Part shown: one piece after another, positions 9,762 through 18,852 of the stretch
Numbering within the stretch: position 1 is the stretch's first letter
Layout: each line of letters opens with the position of its first letter
Assembly: GCA_951640165.1 (NCBI GenBank)
Contig: OX621241.1
Location: 1,994,001 to 2,058,000 of the forward strand
DNA: 64,000 nt
From: Pseudoips prasinana
Taxonomy: Eukaryota; Arthropoda; Insecta; Lepidoptera; Nolidae
Direction: 5' to 3'
Made by a program: the position numbers and the translations under genes
The notes under the pieces: model-generated
What the model was told of the DNA's origin: nothing
Database searches by the model: none
Seen by the model: the letters and a program-made list of their open reading frames with translations, nothing else

Positions 9762-10938
9762 CTATTGATATATTGTATTGATTTATGTCTGTTTGAGTAC
9801 CACTAGATGTATAGCATTTTAATTCGTTTAATGGAGAGGATGTACCTTGAGCGTTTGTATACCGTTGATACTCATACATATATTTTAAATGTAAGACATG
9901 TCTTAATAAAAATCCCGATAGTAAGCGTATGTAAGATCGGACAGGTATTGCGAGATCTAGGTTGAAATGAGTAGTGTTTTCAAACTGATTACTGACATAA
10001 GTGAATAACGCGCAAAGTTTCGATTCATTTAGAAACCTATTATATTTAGGATTACAAAGTAATACATTAGTATGTTTTAGAGTATTTAAACTTTGATAAA
10101 GAACTGATTGAATTTTCAGAGGATTTTTGTCATTATGACCACACATTATTATGACATAGTCGTATACGCTAAAGTCTTTACATGTTTCAGCACAGGTTTC
10201 GAGAAGTTTATCTGCCGTGGCGCACGATTTGTTTATGGACGACACTAAATATGAGGGACCTGCATGTTTTTGTAGAAGGTTTCTTAGATATGAAGAATGT
10301 GACACGTAGGAGTCCGAAAATATCAGAATTCGGTAACGTTTTTCCTTTTTAAATTGGACGTTGAAATCAAGATTTTTGGATGGTTTTTTGTTCATGTTCA
10401 TCATACTGCATTGGTTAGGAATTATAGTATTTTCATGACTTTTGGCGCCCTCTGTGATATTTGGTTCCAAGTTATATGACGTATTGTTCGTGTTTGTAGT
10501 AATATTTAAATCATCATAGCTATTATTAAGGCATATATTGGATGGGATCGGATTTTTCTTCTTCCGGGATTCCGAAACACGCAAGTTTCTCTCTCGTTTT
10601 TTTGATGTATTTTTAAAATCTGTAGAATTAGTACAAATCAATTTCAATTGATCGATTTTACACTGTTGACAGGATATAATTTTTTGAGGAGAACAATTTT
10701 CAGAATTTAAAATGTCTATTTCACCCTGGGATCTTTCCAATTCCATTCTAAGTTGCATCAGTTCATTTCTCAATTCATCTACTTCGTTATTCAGTAAAAC
10801 TCTCGATAGATCGGGGAGACTTCGCCCAGTATCGGAGCAGCTCAGAGTAGAGGTATTCATGGTGTCCTCATGGCTAGGTGTTTCAAAATTATTCCTGTTT
10901 TTGGATCTAATAGTGATATTTTTCCCACATGAATCCAT
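9712..10938 (-). CDS. LINE-A ORF1: coiled coil plus SGNH/GDSL-esterase-like domain
   Basis: 408 residues with an ATG start at 10938. Residues 40-82 contain a heptad-rich coiled coil (NEVDELRNELMQLRMELERS), preceded by GRSLPDLS. A Cys cluster, CQQCK, is at 90-94. Residues 200-355 look like an SGNH hydrolase: ILIFSDSYV (block I, Ser210), IIMCGHNDKN (block III, Gly-His-Asn-Asp at 267-270) and LRHVLHLK (block V, His350). The usual Asp three residues before the His is His here. Esterase domains are known in ORF1 proteins of several CR1-type LINEs, where the role is unclear; binding of element RNA or lipids has been considered. The domain call is from motifs alone. Confidence 0.75.
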   Translation of the reverse strand: MDSCGKNITIRSKNRNNFETPSHEDTMNTSTLSCSDTGRSLPDLSRVLLNNEVDELRNELMQLRMELERSQGEIDILNSENCSPQKIISCQQCKIDQLKLICTNSTDFKNTSKKRERNLRVSESRKKKNPIPSNICLNNSYDDLNITTNTNNTSYNLEPNITEGAKSHENTIIPNQCSMMNMNKKPSKNLDFNVQFKKEKRYRILIFSDSYVSHSSYLRNLLQKHAGPSYLVSSINKSCATADKLLETCAETCKDFSVYDYVIIMCGHNDKNPLKIQSVLYQSLNTLKHTNVLLCNPKYNRFLNESKLCALFTYVSNQFENTTHFNLDLAIPVRSYIRLLSGFLLRHVLHLKYMYEYQRYTNAQGTSSPLNELKCYTSSGTQTDINQYNISIGTQTTEVPENQFFRGE

Positions 10939-11335
10939 TTTGTAATTGTGCAGCAGAGAGCAAGTATTTATTCTTTCTTGTTATTATGATACCAGTACTC
11001 ACTCGATGTCGGTAACTGAGGCCGTGTCCAAAAGGTCTTAAGCGCCGTGCATTTGGTGTCACTTACGCGTTTCGATTGATTGCTGTTCACTTTCAAATAT
11101 GGACGTTACTTTTTATTTTTGTCAATTTGTTTTTGTAATTATCACTATAAAACACTAGGAACTGATTATAGACACTATTTAAAACTTGTATTATAACTTT
11201 ATTATAACTGTTATATAATTAAAATTACGTGACTGGCGGTTTTAACACTGAATACATATATTTAATTGGGAGCAATGTTAAAACGTGACTATTGAGTATT
11301 GTGACGGTACCACAATACCACGTCACGTCACGTCA
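10939..11335 (-). other. LINE-A 5' UTR
   Basis: About 400 bp between the 5' junction and the ORF1 ATG, presumably carrying the internal pol II promoter of the element. No ORF is present. The outermost bases are CGTCA repeats. Confidence 0.55.
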
Positions 11336-11441
11336 CGTCATAAATCGTAAACCGCAATTTACCTTTTATTTAATCAACTGAAATACTTGCTGCTGCGGAA
11401 CCCTTCATAGGCGAGTCCGACTCAAACTTGACCAATTTTTA
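11336..11441 (+). repeat. Family A copy 3, 3' remainder
   Basis: It resumes at CGTCATAAATCGTAAACCGC and ends GGCGAGTCCGACTCAAACTTG, completing the repeat interrupted at 6645. Confidence 0.88.
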
Positions 11442-11499
11442 TTTTATAATTGTAAGGTCGATCTGAACATGGACTAATATTATAATAGTAATTTAGTAG

Positions 11500-12015
11500 T
11501 CTGGAGGTAGGCGGTATTAACAGTCCCGTGTCTCGGAGAGCACGTACATCCGTGGGTCCTGAACTTGACGTCTTACGATCGTGTTGCTAGTCATCCCATC
11601 GGATGATGAGAGTGATAGATCAGAAAATGCCCGTGTTTTCGCACCCACTTGTGCATTATAAAATTACTTACTTACTTATCGTATGGGCAGTGGTTACCCT
11701 AGTGTCAGAGTTGTTCAAGCCGCTCAGTAGGCCTCCGACATGGCTTAACGACTGTTGTCTAATGACTACAACCGGCCCGGCAGCTTAACGTGCCCTCCGA
11801 AGCACGGAGACGCTCAAGAATTAAACCACTTTGGCGGTCACCCATCTATGAACTAACCGTGAACTTAGTTGCTTAACCTCACCGATCACTTGCGGACCGG
11901 TGACAGCATCTAGCTATGAGCGCCTCATTATATAATGTCCCGTGCAGATGGCAGGTTTCCATTGAGACTGACCGCTGTGGTCGAAATTCAGCCAGGAGGA
12001 CATCATATAAAACAC
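11500..12015 (+). mobile_element. Family H tRNA-derived SINE split by a 5S-derived SINE
   Basis: The left part (11510-11660) has GTCCCGTGTCTCGGAGAGCA, GTTGCTAGTCATCCCATCGG and CTTGTGCATTATA. The right part (11934-12010) has TCCATTGAGACTGACCGC and GAAATTCAGCCAGGAGGACA. Together they parallel the complete copy at 45237. The join is occupied by the 5S SINE, with ATTATA on both sides as the apparent target duplication. Confidence 0.75.
11661..11933 (-). mobile_element. 5S-rRNA-derived SINE, inverted copy inside a family H SINE
   Basis: Read on the minus strand: TGAGGTTAAGCAACTAAG (5S box A), ATAGATGGGTGACC (5S box C), GAGCGTCTCCGTGCTTCG, then CTGAGCGGCTTGAACAACTC and a TAAG-rich tail at 11661-11680. 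Organisation matches 18853-19105. Confidence 0.72.
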
Positions 12016-12440
12016 AACACCTGCACAATGGCATGAAATTAATGCATCGTAGGGGACTTGACAAACATAGGTATCATTATCCTCAATTTACGGACAAATA
12101 GCACATGTAGACTCTGAGCAACAATTTATGGGTCACACAACCATCAAAAATCTGGTTTCCCAATCATGAATTTTATAGATGAGGAATATCACACATCAGC
12201 CTGGAATAATCCACTGCTGGGCATAGTGAGGCCAAAGGTTGAATAACGTGTCTATTTCCAGATGTTTAACTTAGTTACCGCGCTTGGTATTCGAGCTTGT
12301 ATGAATATCTTCTGGACAAAACTATATGACTCCGATTTGTGCATTGATCCATTTAATTAGGATTTGGTTATCATTTGTTTTTTTTTATTTGGTAATTATT
12401 TTTTATTAATTTATTATTAAATAACTTTGTATTAAATTAT
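12016..12440. other. Mostly unassigned; RTE-like tail at 12180-12245
   Basis: AATCCACTGCTGGGCATAGT with CCAAAGGTT resembles the CCACTGCTGGACATAGG tail common in LINE 3' ends. The rest shows nothing. Confidence 0.35.
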
Positions 12441-12444
12441 TGTA

Positions 12445-12575
12445 CATACATAGACTCACGCCTGTTTCCCAGAGACAACGGATTTCCATTTGTCACGATC
12501 TTTGCATACTTCTTTTGCCTCGATTACTGTCATTATATTCTTCATACATGCTCGCCGGTTTAGGGTACTTATTGT
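12445..12575 (-). mobile_element. LINE 3' end, family L, inverted copy
   Basis: Minus-strand order: CCGGCGAGCATGTATGAAGA, GAGGCAAAAGAAGTATGCAA, GATCGTGACAAATGGAAATC, GGGAAACAGGCGTGAGTC, then a TATG tail. The same module is at 58540-58665 and 63495-63600. Confidence 0.7.
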
Positions 12576-12639
12576 GATGTTACATAAATGTATTACTATC
12601 GATACCTCTAAAAAGTGTGACATTTACGTATATAATGTT

Positions 12640-12790
12640 TTAAATTGTAATTTTCAGTAAAATAATGACATTGTAACATAAATAATTGCATGCTCTAACC
12701 GGCTGGACATGCGACCTCAACATCACTAACACCCTTGAAGGTGCAATGTTACCTATGTTCGCAATAAAGAATTATTGATTGATTGAGCTG
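12640..12790 (+). mobile_element. LINE 3' end with (ATTG)n tail
   Basis: TGCTCTAACCGGCTGGACATG... runs to GTTCGCAATAAAGAATT, followed by ATTGATTGATTG. An AATAAA signal just before a four-base tail is typical of LINE 3' termini. No coding part remains. Confidence 0.5.
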
Positions 12791-12967
12791 GGGACCGGGT
12801 TTAGAGGGTAGTTAGTACACAGGTGGCACTGCTACCCCACTACCTAGTGTATCCCTTAGAAGCAATACTAAACCCACGGGATGGTAGGAGGTGACCCTGT
12901 TCTTCTTTCTAGGCCAGAAACGACACGGCGAGAACATTATATTTGGGTGTATATCTTTCCTATATAG
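12791..12967. other. Unassigned G/C-richer interval
   Basis: It contains CTACCCCACTACCTAGTG and CGGGATGGTAGGAGGTGACC. Neither recurs elsewhere in the window and no ORF is supported. Confidence 0.3.
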
Positions 12968-13244
12968 TATACAACATGTAACGTAATTAACGCACTTCCT
13001 GAAAATAGTTTGTTCAGAATCCTTTACTGAATCGATTTATATAATTTTTTTTTTCCGAAATTATTAAAACTACGGAAATTATTGTCATATCTACACTGTA
13101 GAGTCAAAACCAATTGAAATGGACGATGAGTAAAAGTAATAAGACTTATAAATCGCAGTTTTATTTGTATTCACACAAATTCCTTTTTTCCATTCCATCA
13201 TTCAACAAATTGTACCAACAGTTGCACTTAATGCGAAAATATTA

Positions 13245-14566
13245 GATTTATTATTATTATTATTATTATTTTTTGTTTATTTCAACCAACAAGTGGATCA
13301 TAATAAATACATTAAATTAAAATTACAGAAATAAGACAAAACAAAACACAACACAAAATTACATTACAACTTAAAAGTAAATTGGCAAAGTCAATGAATT
13401 AAAATTAATCACATGTCATGAAAATTAAAATAAAATATTAAAATTAAAATATAATTAAGAAAATACGGACCGATAATAAAACAGCTATGTGTTATCCCTA
13501 ATTCATTTACCTTGTCATTGTCACTACATAAGCATGCAACAATGGTTAATGTAGTGACAGTCAAACCTCTCAGCCATCATCCTCAGGATGGTGTTGGAGC
13601 TGGCGCGGACCCTACGTACCAGAGATGTGCACCGTTTTCGCATCGTCGCATAAAAGCAGTCAATGCGCGCCTCAGCGAACATCCCTGACGCACTGCAGAA
13701 CCGTGGCAGTCCCAACAACATTCTGTAGGCATTGTTGAATTGGACTCGTAGGGCGCTGTACTGTTTTTGAGTATAGTCAGCCCACAGGGCGCTCGAGTAG
13801 ATACAAGTGCAATACGCACTAAAAAGAGTGTTTTTAACTTCTTTCGAGCATCGTACAAACCTGCGAGCTATCATGTTCGCTCGAACAGACAACGCCCTAC
13901 GTTCCCGTTCTATGTCTGTATCGTCCTTCAGGTCAGAGGTCACCAGATGCCCAAGGTATTTGAAGGTGTCAACCCTATTTAGCGGTACATTGTTTAATAT
14001 AATGCTAGGGATACTATCTGGACATTTACCCTTGGCCCGAAAAACCATATATTCACTTTTTTTGCTGTTATAGAGCAGTCCATGGCTGAGAGCATATTTC
14101 TCACAAATGCCGAGCAGCTTAGACAGGCCACAAACCGAGGCACTGAGCAGCACCATGTCATCTGCGTAGCTGATGTTGTTTACACAAACACCACCAACAT
14201 GACATCCGACATGCGTGCTGCTCAGCCTCTCAATAAGTGCGTTTACATATAAGTTAAAGAGCGTTGGCGAGGTCAACCCCCCTTGCCTCACCCCGCACTC
14301 CAACCTGTATGGTTCAGACAGCGCCCCCGACCACCGAACTACGTTGACCTGGTTCCCGTACCAATATTTAAAAATACGAATGCATTCACTTGGCAGGGAT
14401 GTGTCGTTCAGTTTATCCCAGAGGATATCATAGGACACCAGGTCAAACGCTTTCGTAAGGTCGAGGAAGCAAGCATAGACTGGTGTTTTGCGATCAGTAT
14501 AGTACTTGACAGTCTGCTTCAAACACAGAATAGCTGTTTCAGTGGAGAGTCCCGATTTAGTCCCAT
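13245..14566 (-). mobile_element. LINE-C 3' fragment
   Basis: Minus-strand LINE truncated at its 5' side at about 14566, where it meets LINE-D head to head. The 3' UTR runs 13523-13275 and ends in an AATAAT tail (13247-13272 on the plus strand). It is part of the insertion splitting MITE M2. Confidence 0.82.
13524..14566 (-). pseudogene. LINE-C reverse transcriptase, 5'-truncated
   Basis: The open frame runs from the junction to the stop at 13524, and no ATG marks a true start. Counting from a TTG at 14522 (332 residues), motifs are FLDLTKAFD with catalytic Asp21, GVRQGGLTSPTLFNLYVN, and SYADD with YADD at 119-122. Upstream of that codon the frame still reads TKSGLSTETAILCLKQTV, the RT block before the catalytic Asp, so about the last two thirds of the RT plus the C-terminal domain remain. 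GVRQGG rather than GVPQGS, and NISYADDMVLL, separate it from LINE-A and B. The clade is not assigned. The endonuclease and ORF1 are missing, so it cannot be autonomous. Confidence 0.82.
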
Positions 14567-15228
14567 CGACCGTATTTTTAGGATTGACACTTGATTCAAA
14601 ATTGCAATGGGGTCCTCAGATTGAAAAGTTAGCAGGTAAATTAAGTTCGGCTTCCTATGCTGTCTGGAAAATAAGGCAATTGTCAGATGAACAAACTGCT
14701 AGATTAGTGTATTTCGCGTACTTTCATAGCATTATGTCGTATGGCATTCTGCTGTGGGGTTCGGCGGCTGACATAGGTACTATTTTTGTATTGCAGAAAA
14801 GAGCAGTCAGAGCCATTTATGGTTTAGGCAGTCGCGATTCTTTGCGAAATTTGTTTAAAGAAATAAATATACTTACTGTGCCATCGGAATATATATATCA
14901 GAATATAATGTTTGTTAGAAAAAATATTCATAATTATAAAAAGAAAAGTGAACTGCATAATATAAATACTAGGAATAAAAACAAACTAGCCATTCCAGGC
15001 TTTAGAGTAAGCAAAACTAATAAATCATTTTTAGGAAATTGTATTAGGTTTTATAACAAGCTTCCTACTCAAATTACTGATCTGCCTGACACAAGTTTTA
15101 AAACACATATTAAACGTGTACTTATGGCTAGGGGTTATTACACCACTAAAGAGTACATCGATGACAAAGACGTCTGGCTCTCACTTCCTACCTGCACATT
15201 GCTCGCTGGAGATCTTGTAGCCATATAG
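14567..15228 (+). pseudogene. LINE-D reverse transcriptase C-terminal part
   Basis: About 219 residues from TVFLGLTLDSKLQWG to the stop. Recognisable C-terminal blocks are SYGILLWGSAADIG, VLQKRAVRAIYGLGSRDSLR, and IRFYNKLPTQITDLP near the end. These align with the corresponding LINE-A region (YGVIYWGNSTNVN, LQKKCLRIIYNM), so the two are related CR1/Jockey-like LINEs. The catalytic YADD domain is absent. An ATG at 14506 would add about 20 residues, but these are antisense to LINE-C and not part of this protein. Confidence 0.82.
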
Positions 15229-15630
15229 ACATGACTGATCTGCTGTGTTACGTGAACTATCTGTAAATGATTCCTATCATATACTTAATTTAAAATTATT
15301 GACTCTGTCTCAAAATGAATAATGTTATTGTTTCGAAGTTTTTCTTTTGTATACCTAAATATAATCTAAAATAATAAGCATTCAGACAACCGATCGAGCA
15401 TATATTGTGTTTGCCTACTAAATAATTACTCTAATTGGACCAAATCCCGTGTTCATGCCCGCTTGAGTATGTTTCGCCGGACCGTCTCAACTGGGTCGTG
15501 TTGAAACCGGTAGTAGATGAACCCACTGAGTTTGTTTCGCTGGGTCTTCTCAGTTGGGGCGCATTGGATCCGGTGGTAGCATTAAAGCGCGACCGTCGTT
15601 ATTAACACAAGGTCCGTCATAATAATAATA
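14567..15630 (+). mobile_element. LINE-D 3' fragment
   Basis: Plus-strand LINE starting abruptly at about 14567 with no 5' portion. The 3' UTR (15229 to about 15630) includes the region repeated inverted at 1-281, then GGGTCTTCTCAGTTGGGGCG and GGATCCGGTGGTAGC, wording common at lepidopteran LINE 3' ends, and an ATAATAAT tail. Confidence 0.8.
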
Positions 15631-15922
15631 CCTTTAATATAGACAGAACCATTGACAATATGTAGTAAAAATATTAGACTTAAACTAGATAATTAAACAT
15701 AATCTCTTGACAATAACTTGATACGAGCTAGCTAAATATCATTTCTGTAATAAAATAAATTTTATAAATGTTTTCATACAAGATGTACCTAAATATCTAT
15801 GTTACTAGAAATAATATCTAATGTATACAACTATATTACTACAAACATGTTCTGACTATTTACAAGCGCTTTTTTAAAGTCTACGTGAATAAAAACCTTT
15901 TTTATTTTATTTTATTTATTTT
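15631..15922 (+). mobile_element. R3 retroelement 3' part
   Basis: The family ends ACATGTTCTGACTATTTACA, AGCGCTTTTTTAAAGTCTAC, GTGAATAAAAACC and a T/A-rich tail. The end abuts the ATTCAACA target duplication, so this is probably the 3' end of the element that first broke MITE M2. Other copies are at 21713, 54812 and 57700, with a stub at 33830. Confidence 0.7.
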
Positions 15923-16137
15923 ATTCAACACAAAATAGAGAAAAATAAACTTTATTCCAAGAAACTAATTTAGTCAATAATAATGCCATATATATGTTAA
16001 ATTAAAAATTCAGTGTATATATTATGATCACAACGTAATATTCTAATTGGGGTGTTTGAGGGTGTGCGTTAATTATGTTACATGCTGTATATGATCTAAT
16101 TCTGCTAACATGAATTTAAAATGAATATGTTTTTTAC

Positions 16138-16371
16138 AACAGCTGGTCGAGGTCAATTCGGACGTATGGACAAATCTTTGTGTGATACGCGGGATTGTTT
16201 ATCCTGTGTGTGAGTGTAATTTATCTATATTTTTTATGTAATTAGAAATATATAAATATGTTTATCAGTTGTCTGGTTGCCATAGTACAGGCTCTGCACA
16301 GTTTGGGATCAGATGGCAGTGTCTAACACATTATCATCTGATTCCAAAGCTTAGTCTTGGCCCAGGATATT
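16138..16371 (+). mobile_element. tRNA-headed SINE, diverged copy
   Basis: GCTGGTCGAGGTCAATTCGG, ACAAATCTTTGTGTGATACG, then the 3' module GTCTGGTTGCCATAGTACAG and CCCAGGATATT. The B box is poorly preserved. Its tail runs directly into the LINE-B-type 3' end that follows. Confidence 0.65.
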
Positions 16372-16545
16372 AAGATAAGATAAGATAAATACACTTTATT
16401 GTACACCATTATACATAAAAGTTACAGGATCTCAAATAATTATAAAAAAGGTAATTGTAAAGGTATTGTGTGTGTCTTTAAGCGATAAAACCGCCCATTG
16501 GGGCGGTTTTATCGCTTAAAGAGATCTCTTCCAGACAAGCTTAAG
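16372..16545 (-). mobile_element. LINE-B-type 3' end with a perfect 21-bp hairpin
   Basis: AAGATAAGATAAGATAAATA followed by CACTTTATTGTACACC is the minus-strand 3' terminus of the LINE-B family. Within it, 16476-16496 and 16501-16521 are exact reverse complements (CTTTAAGCGATAAAACCGCC...) separated by ATTG. The second arm duplicates the family's conserved GATAARRCCGCCCATTG box. Confidence 0.75.
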
Positions 16546-16937
16546 TTGGACTATATTGTATGGAATTAGGAGTAGGGGTAGTGTATGGTGTAAAACAATA
16601 GAATATGATCAAGTACTTAAGACTAATAGTGGTATCTACTTAATAGTAGTACTACCACTAATTAATTACTAATTACGATATTATTCTTCATGAGACACCT
16701 ACCTAACAAATGGATAGCGGATACTTAGTGATACTGTTCCGTTAGCACCCTTTGGGTACTGTATATGCTATTTTTAGGATACAGATCCGTCTTAAAATCT
16801 ACGCAGGAAAATAAAGAATTAGTATGAGAAAATGGCTGTTAGTAAGTAGAATAGTGACTTTTTGACATATCATGGATTCCCCATGATACATCAAGTTGTC
16901 AAATCCGTTATAATCCCGTTTTCGCAAGTTTTTTTTT
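16546..16937. other. No identifiable feature
   Basis: A/T-rich, with a short imperfect TAATAGTAGTAC cluster at 16640. Nothing is supported. Confidence 0.35.
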
Positions 16938-17060
16938 TATACTGGGATATTATACACACGGCCATCTGATCCCTAACTAAGCAGAGCTTGTACTATGGAA
17001 ACCAGATAACTGATATACTACATATACTATTTTTGTTTGTAAATACATACTTATATAGTT
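16938..17060 (-). mobile_element. tRNA SINE, 3' half, inverted
   Basis: GGATATTATACACACGGCCA, CTATGGAAACCAGATAACTG and AAATACATACTTATATAG. The tRNA-like head is missing. Confidence 0.7.
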
Positions 17061-17929
17061 ATGAGTAAAATAACGTCTCGGTCGACCAGGTACAATGTCG
17101 AAGTTGCTCCAGGTTTATTGAACCCGTATTTTATGTAAGTACAATGTTAAAGTTCCAGTCCTCAGAGAACTGGAAGCATAAATTCCCAAGCACTTCAAGT
17201 CTAGCATTACACAATGCACATCAATTGTAGCCCATTCATCTTGCTCAGGCGCATCAGTCATCTTTTTATTCATTATAAATCATACGCTGATTGACCCCTT
17301 CGGACGCTGGTACCATTACGCTACCAACCTTATGGGGGAAAATCGTTTATGGTTGCAAATTATCTTTATACTTGGTTACAAGTACCATATTGTGAGGCAT
17401 TTAGTCGTTTTAAGTAGTATATTGTACTTCGTGAACGTGTGTGGTATGGCAGGCGGGTTGGTGATCGCAGTAAGATGGTCATGTACTCAGGAGGAAGTAA
17501 GGATGGTCATGTGGCCGTCCTCTGGTAGATATTCCCTCAGGGTAGCTATTCTACGCCCCCCACGGGATGAGATGGGGTGATGATATTTTGATTCTGATAT
17601 TTGTAGCCGTCACCACACAGCTAATTTTTCAGCTTTGTTATTTTAACATACATTAAATTAATGAGACAATTATTCGAACTGGGAGAACGTTAGTCAACTA
17701 TACTAAAGAAAAATATGGCAATATACTTATGTTATTAATACAATAATGATCATTATCTGCGCGGCTACCGTAGACTGTATATCGTCTCATGCGCAGGTGA
17801 CCAATACTTACCACACAGTGGTAATTGGGTTTATTAATGCAATTAATAATTTCGTTTCTTATCTTGTTATTAAATAAAGTTATGGCAGTACAAACCACCT
17901 TACTCACAAGAAATCAAGTATAATATACT
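17061..17929. other. Unassigned interval with one repeat fragment
   Basis: Positions 17445-17580 (GGTTGGTGATCGCAGTAAGA through CTACGCCCCCCACGGG) match the repeat broken by MITE M1 at 4380-5010 and the inverted piece at 42590-42850. Short ORFs here (for example 17332-17580) run across that repeat and are not credible genes. Confidence 0.4.
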
Positions 17930-18545
17930 TTTCAACCCCACTACTCCTTCATATCTTAAAGAACGTTTTGAATTCCTTTGTGAAACACATTCGAGGCTTT
18001 TAGATCATCAGAAAACCTTAAATTGCACATTCCAGCGCACTCTTCCATCTTTATGGACAAATCATTTGCAGTCCAAGCTGCTCGTTTGTGGAATGAGTTA
18101 CCATTTTCCATTGAGTTATATCAATGCAATTTTCTATTAAATGCTCTCAGAATATACTAAGCTTCAAAAAACTTGTGAAAGACCACTATCTGTCTCTATC
18201 ATAATAATTATTAATTTATTTTATATGAATATAGTATTTTAATATAGTATTATATTTATAGTTGGTATAATATAGTATTTATTTACGTATATGTATGTGT
18301 AATAATGATATGATCATTAACATATTTTTAGTTTTTAGTATACCTTTTTAAGTATCTCTTTTCTTTCTATTTTATCTATGTACCACACTTTGTTGCACCG
18401 TCCACGGCAATTTTACACATTTAATTCCTACCCATCCAAAGGTTGTCTGGAAGAAATCGCTTTATGCGATAAGACCGCCCATTGTACATAATAATTAATG
18501 TTTCATTGTTAAATGTTCTTTTTTTTTTGTGTACAATAAAGTGTA
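17930..18545 (+). mobile_element. LINE-B relative: C-terminal RT scrap and 3' UTR
   Basis: With frameshifts it reads PSYLKERFEFLCETHSRLLD, then MDKSFAVQAARLWNELPFSI and a decayed KKLVKDHYLSLS. These parallel the LINE-B ORF2 end (FLHESHSRLLRSSE, LDKSFSVQSVRLWNALPLLV, RLVKNHYLSLQ). The 3' UTR ends GTCTGGAAGAAATCGC...GATAAGACCGCCCATTGTAC and GTGTACAATAAAGTG. It is a dead, 5'-truncated copy. Confidence 0.8.
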
Positions 18546-18680
18546 TTAGATAGAGTTAGAGATAGATTACACTTTATTGCACCAAAAGAAACAATACATA
18601 TCTTACAAATAAGCAAATACAGGTACAATCGGCGGTCTTATTGCTTTGTAGCAATCTCTTCTAGACAACCTATTTTTATT
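18541..18680 (-). mobile_element. LINE-B-type 3' end, convergent with its neighbour
   Basis: GATTACACTTTATTGCACCA...GGCGGTCTTATTGC is the same terminus on the opposite strand. The two termini meet in a shared TAGATAGAGTTAGAGATAGA microsatellite. Confidence 0.75.
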
Positions 18681-18689
18681 TTATTTTTT

Positions 18690-18852
18690 ATAATTTTTTA
18701 TACTTGCCTTTCTGGCCGAATTTCGGCTATGGTGGCTAATATTAACGGAGACTAGCCTATTAGGCAGGATATAGGTATCCTCTTTTGATATAATTTTTAG
18801 CAGTTAGTCGGTTTGTATAAGTTTTACTTTAATATAGTCTATATAGCATTTA
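18690..18852 (-). mobile_element. LINE/SINE tail fragment
   Basis: Minus strand reads CTAGTCTCCGTTAATATTAG, CCACCATAGCCGAAATTCGG. It resembles the family H SINE end and the 3' flank of the zinc-finger LINE at 63.75 kb. Confidence 0.45.

Larger units (their letters stand above)
6646..11335 (-). mobile_element. LINE-A: near-complete CR1-like non-LTR retrotransposon
   Basis: A 4.69-kb element, read on the minus strand: 5' UTR (11335-10939), ORF1, ORF2, 3' UTR, and a tail of six-base TCTATG units at 6646-6686. The target duplication CGTCATA lies at 6639-6645 and 11336-11342 within family A copy 3. The EN-RT order, short oligomer tail and esterase-type ORF1 place it with CR1-like LINEs. The exact clade needs a tree. 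The 5' edge carries four CGTCA units (11321-11340) that repeat part of the target site. Only one disabling change is obvious, a TGA in ORF2. Confidence 0.9.
12968..16091. mobile_element. MITE M2, copy 1, split by 2.7 kb of retroelements
   Basis: The left half, 12968-13207, begins TATACAACATGTAACGTAAT. The right half, 15923-16091, ends in the matching GTTACATGCTGTATA. Put side by side, the halves align along the whole inverted copy at 55789-56190. ATTCAACA occurs at 13200-13207 and 15923-15930, an 8-bp target duplication around the insert 13208-15922. No transposase is present. Confidence 0.82.
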
